From: Mycobacteriales bacterium
Lineage (GTDB): Bacteria; Actinomycetota; Actinomycetes; JAFAQI01
Reading direction: 5' to 3'
DNA length: 35,067 nt
Assembly (NCBI GenBank): GCA_035504215.1
Contig: DATJSI010000138.1
Span: forward strand, 1-35,067
Of this stretch, positions 16,267-25,143 are shown one piece after another. The translations under genes were made by a program, and so were the position numbers. How positions within the stretch are numbered: the first letter of the stretch is position 1; each line of letters begins with the position of its first letter. The notes beneath the pieces were generated by a model that did no database searches, had not been told where the DNA came from, and saw only the letters and a list, made by a program, of their open reading frames with translations.

Positions 16267-17001
16267 TCACCCGTTCGGCAACGGTCCGGGCGCGCCGTAG
16301 CGCGCGCCGCGCGCCAGCGTTGCTCCCAGCGACTCGGCGACGTCGCGCGCGGTCGGGGTGTCGACGCCGAGCGCCATGACGCGGGCGCCGAAGCTGTCCG
16401 CGACCTTGAGCAGCCGTGCCACCGGAGCCGAGCGGGCGGCCCGGCCGGGCAACCGGAGGTCCACCTGGACGACGTCCGGACGGACGACATGGGCGCGGGA
16501 CAGCGCCGTGTCGTCATCGGCGACATCGGTGAGGACGACCTGCCAGCCCCACTCCCTGATCTCCGCCAGGCCGGCGTCGAGCTTGACTCCGTCGGCGAAG
16601 GCCTCCGCGTGGATCTCGGCGGCGATCGAGAGCTCCCGGTTCGCTCGGCCCATCAGGCCGGCGAAGCGCGGCGGGCAGGGGGCGCCGTAGGTTTCCGGCT
16701 CCGGGGTGAGGTGCAGCTCGAGCTCGGGGTGGGCCAGCATGTCCTCGACCGCGAGCGCGCGGAACGCGAAGTCGATCCGCTCGACGAAGCCGAGGCTGCG
16801 AGCGCCGTCGAGCAGGCTCAGGGTGTCGCCGAGCTCGGTGCCGGGCGCGCCGCGGCCGGTCGCCTTGAAGCCGACCAGTGTGTCGTCGGTGAGCAGGTGG
16901 ATGGGCTGGTAGTCGGGGCCGAGCTGGCGTGGCTGGGCGAGGAGCCCCTGAATGAGCTCACGGGTGTGAACCGTGCGCTCCAACTCCTCGCTGAGCGGCA
17001 T
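16267..17001 (-). CDS. degenerate EAL-domain protein
   Basis: A 244-residue protein that aligns by pattern with EAL phosphodiesterases: [20 protein letters not shown] (normally YQPI...VGYEALLR), [38 protein letters not shown] (normally ALDDFGTGYSSL) and [10 protein letters not shown] (normally DxLKIDRSF). The E of EAL is replaced (FKA at 45-47), and the DDFG and KxD motifs are altered. Cyclic-di-GMP hydrolysis is therefore very unlikely. Such proteins are usually binding or protein-interaction modules. The start ATG 17001 has no clear ribosome-binding site. Its position directly upstream of a sigma factor gene, same strand, suggests a regulatory link, which is unproven. Confidence 0.72.
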   Translation of the reverse strand: MPLSEELERTVHTRELIQGLLAQPRQLGPDYQPIHLLTDDTLVGFKATGRGAPGTELGDTLSLLDGARSLGFVERIDFAFRALAVEDMLAHPELELHLTPEPETYGAPCPPRFAGLMGRANRELSIAAEIHAEAFADGVKLDAGLAEIREWGWQVVLTDVADDDTALSRAHVVRPDVVQVDLRLPGRAARSAPVARLLKVADSFGARVMALGVDTPTARDVAESLGATLARGARYGAPGPLPNG

Positions 17002-17073
17002 ACGTAGGAAGTCGGCACCGGGGATCGGTCGCCTGAGCGTCCATCCGGCGGTAATCGAGCTGTGATCTAGGTC

Positions 17074-17853
17074 TCAGCGCGGCGCGACGTACAGGGACTG
17101 GGTGCCGTGGCCGACCCGCCCGGAGGCGTCGTACAGGGTGGAGGCCGCCACCCCGAAGCCGGCCGGATCCACGGTCGTCGCAGCGTCGATGCAGAGCCAC
17201 TCGCCGGCCGGGTAGCGGCTGAGGTGCACCGTCAGGTCCGGGTTGATGAACAGCCAGTCGCTGATCGGGAGGGTGCTCGAGACCCCGTTGCCGCAGTCGG
17301 CCAGCGCCATCAACCGTTGCAGGCCGGACGGCTCTTCGCCGTCGACGAGCGGCACCCGCTGGCGGGCCCACACGGTCGCCGGACCGAGGTCGTCCCACCC
17401 ACCACGCAGGAACCGCAGCTGCATCGCGTGCAGGAACCCGCCCGACCACGCGCCACCGAACGACGTGTCGTCGGCAGGCATCGATGGGGCGTCGCTCGGC
17501 GGGGTGACCGCGGCCGGAAGCTCGAGCTCGGCGCGACGCACCCGCCAGCCGCGAGCACGCGCCGCAGGGCGGCCGCCGGCGACCAGCTCGGCGGCAACCA
17601 GCTCGACGCTGCGACCGGAGCGCTCGATCGTGCTGGACACCGCCACCTCGCCGACCGGCACCGGGCCGAGGAGGTCGACAACCATGCGTACGACGGTGCT
17701 CGGCAGCTGGGACGGCTCGCGTTCGATCGCCCGGGCCAGCAGCGCCGAGGGCGGGCCGCCGTGTTGCGCCGCGGGGTCCCAGGGACCCGCGGTGTGCTCG
17801 GTTGCGACGAAACGGTCCGGGTCGCCGGTCGGGGTGTAGAACGCGGATGCCAC
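17074..17853 (-). CDS. TesB-like acyl-CoA thioesterase family protein (double hotdog)
   Basis: A 259-residue protein. The N-terminal hotdog contains the family hallmark QHGGPPSALLARAIER, followed by RMVVDLLGPVPVGEVAVSS. The C-terminal hotdog has DCGNGVSSTLPISDWLFINPDLTVHLSRYPAGEWLCIDA and ends GRVGHGTQSLYVAPR. The family hydrolyses or binds acyl-CoA esters; the substrate is unknown. GTG 17853 starts 24 bases from the TauE start on the other strand, and the two -10-like boxes (TAGGGT here, TACGCT for TauE) overlap in the shared TA. Confidence 0.8.
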   Translation of the reverse strand: MASAFYTPTGDPDRFVATEHTAGPWDPAAQHGGPPSALLARAIEREPSQLPSTVVRMVVDLLGPVPVGEVAVSSTIERSGRSVELVAAELVAGGRPAARARGWRVRRAELELPAAVTPPSDAPSMPADDTSFGGAWSGGFLHAMQLRFLRGGWDDLGPATVWARQRVPLVDGEEPSGLQRLMALADCGNGVSSTLPISDWLFINPDLTVHLSRYPAGEWLCIDAATTVDPAGFGVAASTLYDASGRVGHGTQSLYVAPR

Positions 17854-17861
17854 GGGGCGGC

Positions 17862-17871
17862 ACCCTACGCT
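17862..17871. promoter_or_regulatory. overlapping divergent -10 boxes, TauE permease and TesB-like thioesterase
   Basis: Plus strand TACGCT (17866-17871) lies six bases before GTG 17878. Minus strand TAGGGT (17862-17867) lies eight bases before GTG 17853. The hexamers share the TA at 17866-17867. Confidence 0.5.
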
Positions 17872-17877
17872 GCGGCA

Positions 17878-18633
17878 GTGACCGCCCTGCATGCGCTCGT
17901 CATCGTGGGGATCGGTCTGGCCGCCGGAACCGTCAACACGATCGTCGGCGCCGGGTCCCTGCTGACCTTCCCGACCCTGCTCGCCCTCGGCTACGCCCCG
18001 GTGCTCGCGAACGTCAGCAACACCGTCGGGCTGATCTCGGGCTCGGTGAGCGGAGCGGTCGGTTATCGCCGTGAGCTGGCCGGGCAGACCCGGCGGATCC
18101 TCGTGCTGCTGCCGGCCGTTCTCGTCGGCACCGTCATCGGCGCCAGCCTGCTGCTGGCGCTTCCCGGCTCAGCGTTCCGCCACGTCGTACCGATCCTGAT
18201 CCTGTTCGCCGTCGTGCTCGTGCTGATCCAGCCGACCGTGGCGCGTCGACGGGCAGAGCGCGGCACGATCCGCGAGCACCCCGGAGCGTTGCTGCAGACC
18301 GGGACGTTCCTGACCTCGATCTACGGCGGCTACTTCGGCGCCGCCCAGGGCGTCGTCCTGCTCGGCTTGTTCGGCATCACCCTCGACGACGACGTCCAAC
18401 GGCTCAATGCTGCGAAGAACGTGGTCGCGGCCACCATCAACGCCGTCGGCGCGCTGTTCTTCATCGCGCGTACGACGATTGCCTGGGACGTGGCCGGGCT
18501 GTTGTTCGTGGGCTCGACCTTCGGCGGCCAGATCGGCGCGGTCGTCGGCCGGCGGCTGCCGCCCAAAGTGCTGCGGATCGTGGTCGCGGTCGTCGGCACC
18601 GCGGTCGCGATCGACCTGCTGGTGACCGGCTGA
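17878..18633 (+). CDS. TauE/SafE-family membrane permease
   Basis: A 251-residue integral membrane protein with about 7-8 hydrophobic segments and the family's repeated signature: VIVGIGLAAGTVNTIVGAGSLLTFPTLLALGY in the first half and GTFLTSIYGGYFGAAQGVVLLGLFG in the second. The family exports sulfite, sulfoacetate or other small organic anions; the substrate is not inferable. The start is GTG 17878 with TACGCT exactly six bases before it, hence probably leaderless; the open frame upstream is antisense to the thioesterase. Repeat array B begins 10 bases after the stop. Confidence 0.88.
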   Translation: MTALHALVIVGIGLAAGTVNTIVGAGSLLTFPTLLALGYAPVLANVSNTVGLISGSVSGAVGYRRELAGQTRRILVLLPAVLVGTVIGASLLLALPGSAFRHVVPILILFAVVLVLIQPTVARRRAERGTIREHPGALLQTGTFLTSIYGGYFGAAQGVVLLGLFGITLDDDVQRLNAAKNVVAATINAVGALFFIARTTIAWDVAGLLFVGSTFGGQIGAVVGRRLPPKVLRIVVAVVGTAVAIDLLVTG

Positions 18634-18642
18634 CCCCGCGCC

Positions 18643-18727
18643 ACGCATGGCCCATCGGTGGGGCTATAGGGCCACGCATGGCCCATCGGTGGGGCTATAG
18701 CGCCACGCATGGGCCACCGGTGGCTGC
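18643..18727 (+). repeat. 31-bp tandem repeat array B (two full units and a partial)
   Basis: Units start with ACGCATGG at 18643, 18674 and 18705, exactly 31 bases apart. Units 1 and 2 share ACGCATGGCCCATCGGTGGG and continue GCTATAG; the third diverges after CCGGTGG. Each unit can pair GCCCA with TGGGC across a TCGG loop. The array follows the TauE stop by 10 bases. Confidence 0.85.
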
Positions 18728-18753
18728 GGGTCGGCGGAGTTTTGCGCGCCGGC

Positions 18754-18783
18754 GACAACCTCGGCGGCCGGTGCGGTGTCATC
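18754..18783 (+). promoter_or_regulatory. possible ECF-type promoter of the SigE-family gene
   Basis: GACAAC (18754-18759) and GTCATC (18778-18783) are 18 bases apart. The -35 AAC core resembles ECF promoters and could serve autoregulation. The start of transcription would fall near the GTG at 18790. Weak evidence. Confidence 0.25.
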
Positions 18784-18789
18784 ACTGGT

Positions 18790-19311
18790 GTGCAAAGCCG
18801 TGGCGAGGACTTCGACCAGTTCGTGCTGGGCGCGGGCACCGGATTGATGCGGATGGCGGTGGCCTTGACCGGCGATCGTACGGCGGCCGAGGACCTTCTG
18901 CAGGACGTCCTCGAGCGGATGTACGTCGCCTGGCCGCGGATCGACGAGCCGCTTGCCTACGCGCGGCGGTCGCTGGTCAACGCCTCCACGAACCGCTGGC
19001 GAGGTCGCGGTCGGCGGCGCGAGATCGCGCTGTCCGAGGCCGCGCACCTGACCGTGCCGGATCGCAGCGACGACCACGACCGCCGCGACCTCGTGGCGCG
19101 CGCGGTCGCCGCGCTGCCCGCCCGCCAGCGCGCGGTCGTCGTTCTGCGTTTCCTTTGTGACCTATCCGAGGTCGACACCGCATCCGTGCTCGGGTGCACA
19201 GCCGGGACGGTCAAGAGCCAGACTGCCCGCGCACTCGCGCGGTTGCGCGACTTGCTCGACGACGCCTCTGACGCCGAGCCGAACCTCACCCTGACGAGGA
19301 GCATCCGATGA
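18790..19311 (+). CDS. SigE-family ECF RNA polymerase sigma factor
   Basis: A 173-residue ECF sigma factor. Region 2 is FDQFVLGAGTGLMRMAVALTGDRTAAEDLLQDVLERMYVAW, with the AEDLLQ motif, followed by the short linker YARRSLVNASTNRWRGRGRRRE. Region 4 is ALPARQRAVVVLRFLCDLSEVDTASVLGCTAGTVKSQTARALARLR. The pattern fits the actinobacterial SigE family (TIGR02983-like). GTG 18790 (QSRGEDFDQFV) gives the usual length; the frame is open further upstream into repeat array B. The next gene starts within its stop (ATGA), which is the usual place for a cognate regulator. Confidence 0.9.
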   Translation: MQSRGEDFDQFVLGAGTGLMRMAVALTGDRTAAEDLLQDVLERMYVAWPRIDEPLAYARRSLVNASTNRWRGRGRRREIALSEAAHLTVPDRSDDHDRRDLVARAVAALPARQRAVVVLRFLCDLSEVDTASVLGCTAGTVKSQTARALARLRDLLDDASDAEPNLTLTRSIR

Positions 19312-20429
19312 CCGTCGACGAGCGAGACCTGTCCGCCGCGCTGCACGCGCTCGACCCCGACCTTTCGCCCGACTTGGTGACGAAGGTCCGCGCCGGCGGC
19401 CGCCGCCGGTTGCTACGCCGCCGCAGCTACGTCGCTGCCGGTGTGGTCGCCGTGGGAGCGGCCGCCACGCCGGTCGGGCTCGCACTTCGCGCCGGTGGGG
19501 CTCCCGACCAAAGCGTCGGCGTCGCGGGTCACCATCGGGCGCGCGCAGCGTCGGATCTCTACGCTTCGCCGCCGCCCGTCGGCAGCCAGTGCAACAGCGG
19601 CTACTCGGCTACGCACAACCGAGCCGGGCACGCGCTCGCATCGACGTACCCGCAGCTGCTGCTGCTACCTCCGAATCAGCCCATCGACTACGCGTTCGTT
19701 CGCAGCCAGCGGCCCAGCTGCCCGTCGCCGCACGTGGCGCTGACCGCGGTCCGAGCGGGCGCAGACACGGACCACCAGGGTCTGGTGGTCGAGGGACCGA
19801 ACGCGCCGACGGCGGTCGAGGACGGTCGGGCCGGCCCCACAATCGGCTTTACGGGTCAGACCGGCCATGAGCCGATCCTGGGCGAGCCGGGCAGCGAGTT
19901 CACGATCACGAGCAACGGGCACACCGACGCGTTCTGGACCGAACCCGACGGCGGACAGTGGTACGCCGAGGTTCGCCACCTGCCGCAGGACCAGGCGGTC
20001 GCGCTGCTCGACCACCTCGCGCTCGACCCGGCGGCCGGCACCGCGACCCTCAACGGCGCAGGGTCGGGCTGGAGCACCGAACCGGCTGCGGCCGACGTGC
20101 GTCCGGATCAGACCGGCATCGTCTTCTCGCAGTGGACCGATCCCGATGGCCACGAGGCCTCGATGACGGTGACCGAGACTCCGAACCGGATCGACCAGCT
20201 CGCGGCCGGCTCCTACGTCGACTTCACGTTTGTGACCGTGCGTGGCCAGCGCGCGATCCTCGCGCCCGACGGCGGCCAAGGCGGCGGCGTTCAGTCACTC
20301 ACCTGGCAGGAGGCAGCCGACGTCCAGGTGTCTCTGACGATCGACAACGCCTCGGCCGCCGAGATCGAGCAGGTGGCGGACTCGCTGCAGCTGGCGAGCC
20401 CGAGCGACCCGAGGATCAGCAAGCACTGA
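19308..20429 (+). CDS. single-pass membrane protein, putative anti-sigma or sensor partner of the ECF factor
   Basis: A 373-residue protein coupled to the sigma gene by a 4-bp ATGA overlap, with GAGGAG about 7 bases before the ATG. The N-terminal ~38 residues are cytosolic and basic (VTKVRAGGRRRLLRRR). One membrane segment follows (SYVAAGVVAVGAAATPVGLAL), then about 310 extracellular residues with no recognised domain. No H-x3-C-x2-C zinc anti-sigma motif is present, so it is not a ZAS-type factor. SigE-family operons often carry such unclassified membrane proteins. A role in sensing and restraining the sigma factor is inference from position and topology. Array C begins 15 bases after the stop. 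Confidence 0.6.
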   Translation: MTVDERDLSAALHALDPDLSPDLVTKVRAGGRRRLLRRRSYVAAGVVAVGAAATPVGLALRAGGAPDQSVGVAGHHRARAASDLYASPPPVGSQCNSGYSATHNRAGHALASTYPQLLLLPPNQPIDYAFVRSQRPSCPSPHVALTAVRAGADTDHQGLVVEGPNAPTAVEDGRAGPTIGFTGQTGHEPILGEPGSEFTITSNGHTDAFWTEPDGGQWYAEVRHLPQDQAVALLDHLALDPAAGTATLNGAGSGWSTEPAAADVRPDQTGIVFSQWTDPDGHEASMTVTETPNRIDQLAAGSYVDFTFVTVRGQRAILAPDGGQGGGVQSLTWQEAADVQVSLTIDNASAAEIEQVADSLQLASPSDPRISKH

Positions 20430-20444
20430 GCCCTGCTGATCCGC

Positions 20445-20497
20445 ACGCATGGCCCATCGGTGGGGCTATCGGCCCACGGATGGGCCATTGGTGCGGG
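20445..20497 (+). repeat. 31-bp tandem repeat array C (one unit and a second, degenerate one)
   Basis: Units begin ACGCATGG at 20445 and ACGGATGG at 20476, 31 bases apart. The first is ACGCATGGCCCATCGGTGGG plus GCTATC; the second has diverged to GATGGGCCATTGGTG. It fills the whole gap between the convergent sigma-partner and sigA genes, so it may act as a two-way terminator. Confidence 0.8.
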
Positions 20498-21715
20498 CTA
20501 CTCGAGGTAGTCGCGCAGCTTCTGTGAGCGGCTCGGGTGGCGCAGCTTCGACAGCGTCTTCGCCTCGATCTGGCGGATCCGCTCGCGGGTGAGCCCGAAC
20601 TCGCGGCCGATCTCGTCCAGCGTCCGCGGCTGGCCGTCGGTGAGGCCGAACCGCAGCGCGACGACGGCGGCCTCGCGCTCCGGCAGCGTCTTCAGCACGC
20701 TGTCGAGCTCGCGCTGCAGCAACCCGAACGACACGACCTCTGCCGCGATCGGCGCGTCCGCGTCCTCGATGAAGTCACCGAGCTGGCTGTCGCCCTCGTC
20801 GCCGACGTTCTGCTCGAGCGAGACCGGCTCGCGGGCGTAGCCCTGGATCTCGACCACCTTGTCCGGCGTCATGTCGAGCTCGCGCGCGAGCTCCTCCGCC
20901 GTCGGCTCGCGGCCGAGGTCCTGGAGCATCTGGCGCTGGACCCGGGTGAGCTTGTTGATCTGCTCGACCATGTGGACCGGGATGCGGATCGTGCGGGCCT
21001 GGTCGGCCATCGCCCGGGTGATCGCCTGCCGGATCCACCAGGTCGCGTACGTCGAGAACTTGTAGCCCTTGGTGTAGTCGAACTTCTCGACCGCCCGGAT
21101 CAGGCCGAGGTTGCCCTCCTGGATCAGGTCCAGGAACGCCATCCCGCGCCCGGTGTAGCGCTTCGCTACCGACACGACGAGGCGCAGGTTGGCCTCGAGC
21201 AGGTGGTCCTTCGCGCGCTGGCCGTCGGCGGTCAGCCAGATGTAGTCCTTCTGCGTGGTCTTCGACATCCGAAGCTCGCCGCAGTCGGCCTGGCGCAGCC
21301 GCTCGGCCGCGAACAAGCCGGCCTCGATCCGCTTCGCGAGCTCGACCTCCTGCTCGGCGTTGAGCAGGGCGACCCGGCCGATCTCCTTGAGGTAGGCGCG
21401 GACCAGATCGGTCGACGGGCCCGCGTTGTCCTCCTCGACCGCGAGCTCGACGTCGTCGTCCTCGTCCTCGACCAGCTCGCTGGCCGGCGGCTCGGCCTCG
21501 GGGTCGATCTCGGCGATCGCTCCGAGGGCCGGCTCGGCACCCTCGGCCGGCTCGGAAGTTTCGCCTTCCGGGGCGCTCGCAGCGGCGGCGGCCTCGTCGC
21601 CCTCAGGGTCGGCGACGACCGCCATCGAGGACTTTCGGCGACTGCGTGGGGAAGCGGACTTGGCGGGTGCAGACTCCTTCGACGGGCCTGCGGTGGCCTG
21701 GCGTGCGCTGCTCAC
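20498..21715 (-). CDS. sigA: principal RNA polymerase sigma factor (HrdB/SigA type)
   Basis: A 405-residue sigma factor. The N-terminal ~90 residues are low-complexity, first Lys/Ser/Arg-rich, then strongly acidic ([15 protein letters not shown]). All conserved regions follow: 1.2 ([29 protein letters not shown]), 2 ([61 protein letters not shown]), 3 ([28 protein letters not shown]) and 4 ([34 protein letters not shown]). The end [13 protein letters not shown] is the hallmark of actinobacterial HrdB/SigA. GTG 21715 is preceded by GGAGAGG with 6-base spacing; the open frame that runs further upstream crosses the next gene and is not coding. Confidence 0.93.
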   Translation of the reverse strand: MSSARQATAGPSKESAPAKSASPRSRRKSSMAVVADPEGDEAAAAASAPEGETSEPAEGAEPALGAIAEIDPEAEPPASELVEDEDDDVELAVEEDNAGPSTDLVRAYLKEIGRVALLNAEQEVELAKRIEAGLFAAERLRQADCGELRMSKTTQKDYIWLTADGQRAKDHLLEANLRLVVSVAKRYTGRGMAFLDLIQEGNLGLIRAVEKFDYTKGYKFSTYATWWIRQAITRAMADQARTIRIPVHMVEQINKLTRVQRQMLQDLGREPTAEELARELDMTPDKVVEIQGYAREPVSLEQNVGDEGDSQLGDFIEDADAPIAAEVVSFGLLQRELDSVLKTLPEREAAVVALRFGLTDGQPRTLDEIGREFGLTRERIRQIEAKTLSKLRHPSRSQKLRDYLE

Positions 21716-21796
21716 TAAGGGCCTCTCCCGGGACACGGACTTCGCAGCCAGAGTAGCGCGGGTTTCGGCGTACCCGGCCCGCCAACCGGAACCGAT

Positions 21797-21819
21797 CCGA
21801 TGGCCCATCCGGCGGGCTG
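21797..21819. repeat. lone copy related to the 31-bp repeat core
   Basis: ATGGCCCATCC followed by GGCGGGCT resembles the ATGGCCCATCGGTGGGGCT part of arrays A-C. It lies 7 bases beyond the stop of the gene at 21826-22872. A single, diverged unit. Confidence 0.45.
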
Positions 21820-21825
21820 AAATCG

Positions 21826-22872
21826 TCATCGGACAACGGTCTGTGCGGTGGCGTCCGGGACCCCGGCGATCGCGAACGTCACCGTGATCGGGTAGCCGGT
21901 GCGGAAGTTGCGGCGGTCCGCGGCGTACGACGTGTCGGGCAGGTGCAAGATCAACGACCCGCCCGCTGGGACGACCAGCCGCTGAGCCGGAAACGGCAGC
22001 GGTTGCACCACTTCTGCGGTCGCGCCGTCGCCGAGGCGGTCGTGAACGCCGATCAGGTACGTCGGGGTCGGTTGCAGCGCCACCGGCCGGGGCGAAGAGT
22101 TGGTGAACGTCGCCCGCAGGCCGGTGAGCTCTGCGTCCGGGCTGTTGTGGCGCACCCGCAACGTGACGCGCAGTGCGCGCCACGCAGCGGGCGCCGACTG
22201 CACCGGCTCGCCGATGTCGCCGATCGCTCCCGCGACCAGAGTGGATGCGCTCCGGCCGCGGCACGCGGCCTGCGGCCCGTGCAGCGGCACGTCGAGGGTG
22301 CCGCGCCCGTAACGCAGCCGCACCGCGTCGACGGCCGGCCCGCACCACGACCCGGTCCACGAGAATCCGAGCGCCACCCGCCCGACCGCGAGCGCCGGCG
22401 CTGCGATGTCGGTCGCCGGATTGACCTGATCGAGATCGCCGGCGAGCGGGATCGCCGCGACCGCATGGCCGTCCGAGACGAGCGCCAGGGGTGTCATGGT
22501 GATGGGGAAGTGGCAGGTCCCTCCGATCGCCGTGACCACGCCGATAACGCCATTCGGGGTCGCCCGCAGCGTCCCGGTCGTGCGGATCCGGTCCCTGCGG
22601 CAGACCGGCAGTGGCGGTGGCGGGATCGACTCCGGGGGGATCGGCGCCGGCGCGACGTCGTACGACGATGCCGGGTCCCGCCCACCCGTCGGCCGCAGGA
22701 CGGCAGCTGTGTCGTGGTGGTGGTGCGCCCTGAGCGCGAGCGGGACGGCAACCGCCGTGGCGGCCAGCGCCACGCCGAGTGCGGACGCGACGACGCGGCG
22801 GCGACCTCGTGGCGCCCCCCGCGGCGCCGACTCGAGCACGTCCCCGAGGTCGCGGTCGCGCCAACCGGTCAC
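21826..22872 (-). CDS. membrane-anchored or secreted protein of unknown function
   Basis: A 348-residue protein: about 27 cytosolic residues ([19 protein letters not shown], then RRR), one hydrophobic segment ([21 protein letters not shown]), a His-rich HHHH turn, and a long extracellular part. A proline-rich stretch ([15 protein letters not shown]) leads to beta-rich sequence with paired cysteines ([22 protein letters not shown]). No family is recognised with confidence; the architecture recalls DUF4232-type exported proteins. The start is GTG 22872 with AACGAT six bases upstream, and an 18-bp inverted repeat begins inside that box. Downstream, 110 bases separate it from sigA. Confidence 0.6.
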   Translation of the reverse strand: MTGWRDRDLGDVLESAPRGAPRGRRRVVASALGVALAATAVAVPLALRAHHHHDTAAVLRPTGGRDPASSYDVAPAPIPPESIPPPPLPVCRRDRIRTTGTLRATPNGVIGVVTAIGGTCHFPITMTPLALVSDGHAVAAIPLAGDLDQVNPATDIAAPALAVGRVALGFSWTGSWCGPAVDAVRLRYGRGTLDVPLHGPQAACRGRSASTLVAGAIGDIGEPVQSAPAAWRALRVTLRVRHNSPDAELTGLRATFTNSSPRPVALQPTPTYLIGVHDRLGDGATAEVVQPLPFPAQRLVVPAGGSLILHLPDTSYAADRRNFRTGYPITVTFAIAGVPDATAQTVVR

Positions 22873-22878
22873 GGGGTG

Positions 22879-22884
22879 ATCGTT
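22879..22884 (-). promoter_or_regulatory. -10-like box of the anchored unknown protein gene
   Basis: AACGAT on the minus strand, six bases before GTG 22872. Four of its bases fall in the left arm of the 18-bp inverted repeat, so a factor binding there would block it. Confidence 0.4.
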
Positions 22885-22972
22885 TCAGCACACAACGCCG
22901 GCGGGAAACCGGACAGGCGGGGTGTGAGCGCGCCAAACCGCCGCCGGTCGGCGCGCGTTGTGTGCTGAAACG
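22881..22972. repeat. 18-bp perfect inverted repeat spanning an intergenic region
   Basis: CGTTTCAGCACACAACGC (22881-22898) and GCGTTGTGTGCTGAAACG (22955-22972) are exact reverse complements, 56 bases apart. An inner CCGGCGG/CCGCCGG pair (22898-22904, 22941-22947) extends the fold. It lies after the aldehyde dehydrogenase stop and over the promoter of the gene starting at 22872. It could be a terminator, a protein-binding site or a small mobile repeat. Confidence 0.75.
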
Positions 22973-23000
22973 GCTAGGCCAGCAGCGTTCGGGGCGGGGG

Positions 23001-24473
23001 TTACAAGTCGACCGCGACGTACTTGGTCGTGACGTACTCGTCGATGCCCTCGAGCCCGCCCTCGCGCCCGAAGCCGGACTCCTTGACCCCGCCGAACGGC
23101 GCGGCCGCGTTGCTGACCAGGCCGCGGTTCAGACCGAGCATGCCGACCTCGAGCGCCTCGCTGACCCGGAAGGCGCGCTTGATGTCGCGGGTGAACAGGT
23201 AGGCGACCAGGCCGAAGTCGGTGGCGTTCGCGGCCTCGATGACCTCGTCCTCGGTCGAGAACGTCGCGACCGGCGCGACCGGTCCGAAGATCTCCTCGCG
23301 GAGCAGGTCGGCATCCGGGTTGATGCCGCTCAGCACGGTCGGCGCGTAGAAGTAGCCGCGGTCGCCGACCGTCTCGCCGCCGGTCATGACCTTGGCGCCC
23401 TTGCCGACCGCGTCGTCGACCAGCTCGGCGACCTTGTCGCGTTGCTTGGCGTCGATCAGCGGCCCGAGCTGTACGCCTTCTTCCGTGCCGCGACCGACCT
23501 TCATCGCTCCGAGCTTCTCGCTCAGCCGCGCGGCGAACTCGGTGGCCACGGCCTCGTGGACGAGGAACCGGTTGGCCGCCACGCACGACTCGCCGCCGTT
23601 GCGCATCTTCGCGATCAGTGCCTGGTCGACCGCCTCGTCGAGGTTCGCATCGTCGAACACGATGTACGGCGCATTGCCGCCGAGCTCCATCGAGCACTTG
23701 ATCAGCCGCTTCGAGGCCTGCTCCATCAGCATCTTGCCGATCGGCGTGGAACCCGTGAACGACATCTTCCGCAGGCGCGGATCGTCGAACAACGGGCCGG
23801 TGACGGCAGCAGCACTGTGCGACGTGATGACGTTCAGGACGCCGTCGGGCAGGCCGACCTCCTGCATGATCGAGGCGAGCGCGAGCATCGACAGCGGGGT
23901 TTGCTGCGCCGGCTTGACGACCATCGTGCAGCCGGCCGCGACCGCGGGCCCGATCTTGCGGGTGCCCATCGCGGCGGGGAAGTTCCACGGCGTGATCAGC
24001 AGGCACGGGCCGATCGGCGCCTTCATCGTCAGCAGCCGGCCGGAACCGTTGGGGTTGACGGCATAGCGCCCGTCGATCCGCACCGCCTGTTCGGAGAACC
24101 AGCGCAGGAACTCCGCGGCGTAGACGATCTCCGACTTCGACTCGGCGATCGGCTTGCCCATCTCCAGCGTCATCAGCAGCGCGAGGTCGTCAGCCCGCTC
24201 GTTCATGACCTCGAAGGTGCGGCGGAGGATCTCGCCGCGGTCCCGCGGCGGAGTGGCGGCCCAGGACGCCTGCGCTGCGCAGGCGGCGTCAAGAGCGGCG
24301 ACGGCGTCTTCGGGCGTGCCGTCCGCGACCGCGCACAGCGTCTCTGCTGTGCTCGGGTCCTCGACGTCGAGCGTCTTGCCGTTCGAGCTGTCGCGCCATT
24401 CGCCTCCGATGAACAGTTGGTGCGGCGCGGCGTCAAGGACGCGCTTCTCGTCAGCTGCGGTCACGGTTCCCAT
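23001..24473 (-). CDS. NAD(P)-dependent aldehyde dehydrogenase, succinate-semialdehyde type
   Basis: A 490-residue member of the aldehyde dehydrogenase superfamily. Family landmarks are [32 protein letters not shown], the general base in ELGGNAP, the nucleophile in [21 protein letters not shown], and [14 protein letters not shown]. The overall pattern is closest to succinate-semialdehyde dehydrogenases (GabD), but in this operon a longer aldehyde, such as the product of the fatty acyl reductase, is an alternative substrate. ATG 24473 overlaps the end of the upstream gene by 23 bases; an in-frame GTG nine bases later has AGAGGG at better spacing. Last gene of the seven-gene operon. Confidence 0.88.
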   Translation of the reverse strand: MGTVTAADEKRVLDAAPHQLFIGGEWRDSSNGKTLDVEDPSTAETLCAVADGTPEDAVAALDAACAAQASWAATPPRDRGEILRRTFEVMNERADDLALLMTLEMGKPIAESKSEIVYAAEFLRWFSEQAVRIDGRYAVNPNGSGRLLTMKAPIGPCLLITPWNFPAAMGTRKIGPAVAAGCTMVVKPAQQTPLSMLALASIMQEVGLPDGVLNVITSHSAAAVTGPLFDDPRLRKMSFTGSTPIGKMLMEQASKRLIKCSMELGGNAPYIVFDDANLDEAVDQALIAKMRNGGESCVAANRFLVHEAVATEFAARLSEKLGAMKVGRGTEEGVQLGPLIDAKQRDKVAELVDDAVGKGAKVMTGGETVGDRGYFYAPTVLSGINPDADLLREEIFGPVAPVATFSTEDEVIEAANATDFGLVAYLFTRDIKRAFRVSEALEVGMLGLNRGLVSNAAAPFGGVKESGFGREGGLEGIDEYVTTKYVAVDL

Positions 24474-25143
24474 CCCTCTGTCGTACACCACGCGGGCCGC
24501 TCGCAACCACCACGACGTCCGGCTCGCCTCTGGCCACCATGATCGCGTGCGACGACACCAGATCGAAATGCCGGCTCAGGAGCCGCTCGTACGCCGGGAC
24601 CGCGGCTGCGCTCCAGACCGCGAGTACGCCGCCCGGGCGGAGCCGGCTCACGAGCAGCGCTATGCCGGACTCGCCGTAGAGGGCCGCGTTGCCGTCGGTC
24701 ACCGTCCAGCCCGGCCCGTTGTCGACGTCGAGGCAGATCACGTCATACGCCGCCGTCGTCGACGCGAGCCAGGAGCCGAGATCGGCGATCACGACCTGGA
24801 CCCTCGGGTCGTCGAGCGCTCCGCTCGAGACGGCCGCGAGATGGGTACGGTGCCAGTCCGCGACCGTGGCCTCGACCTCGACCACCCCGATCCGGCGGAG
24901 GCGCAGATCAGCAACGGCCGCTTGCAGGGAGAACCCGACGCCGAGGCCGCCGATGAGCAGGTCCCGCGGCGCCGGATGGCGGTCCAACGCGGCCCGGACC
25001 AGCAGGCGCTCCGAGCGCCCGTCCCGGGTGTCCATCAGGAATGTGCCGTTGCTGATCACCTCGAAGTGCTCGCCGGCACGCCGCAGGACCAGCTCGCCTC
25101 GAGGCGTCGTCACCCGGTCGAGGACGACCGGACCGTCGGTCAC
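24451..25143 (-). CDS. spermidine synthase-like SAM-binding protein
   Basis: A 230-residue Rossmann-fold protein with GGLGVGFSLQAA as the glycine-rich SAM motif, VVEVEATV as the acidic strand-2 end, and YDVICLDVDNGPGWTV as motif IV. It resembles the spermine/spermidine synthase superfamily but lacks the usual N-terminal domain and the D-x-D-E type aminopropyl acceptor residues. A methyltransferase or other SAM-dependent role is as likely as polyamine synthesis. The GTG start overlaps the upstream stop as GTGA, so it is coupled to the helical protein gene. Confidence 0.7.
   Translation of the reverse strand: MTDGPVVLDRVTTPRGELVLRRAGEHFEVISNGTFLMDTRDGRSERLLVRAALDRHPAPRDLLIGGLGVGFSLQAAVADLRLRRIGVVEVEATVADWHRTHLAAVSSGALDDPRVQVVIADLGSWLASTTAAYDVICLDVDNGPGWTVTDGNAALYGESGIALLVSRLRPGGVLAVWSAAAVPAYERLLSRHFDLVSSHAIMVARGEPDVVVVASGPRGVRQRDGNRDRS

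Noticed and set aside
20498-22936. An 812-codon open frame extending sigA through the next gene
   Set aside because: The upstream part is another frame of the anchored-protein gene; GTG 21715 has a good ribosome-binding site and gives a normal sigma factor.
22881-22972. Insertion sequence or MITE ends
   Set aside because: The inverted repeat is suggestive, but no transposase, no target-site duplication and no second full copy are seen in the window; kept only as an inverted repeat.
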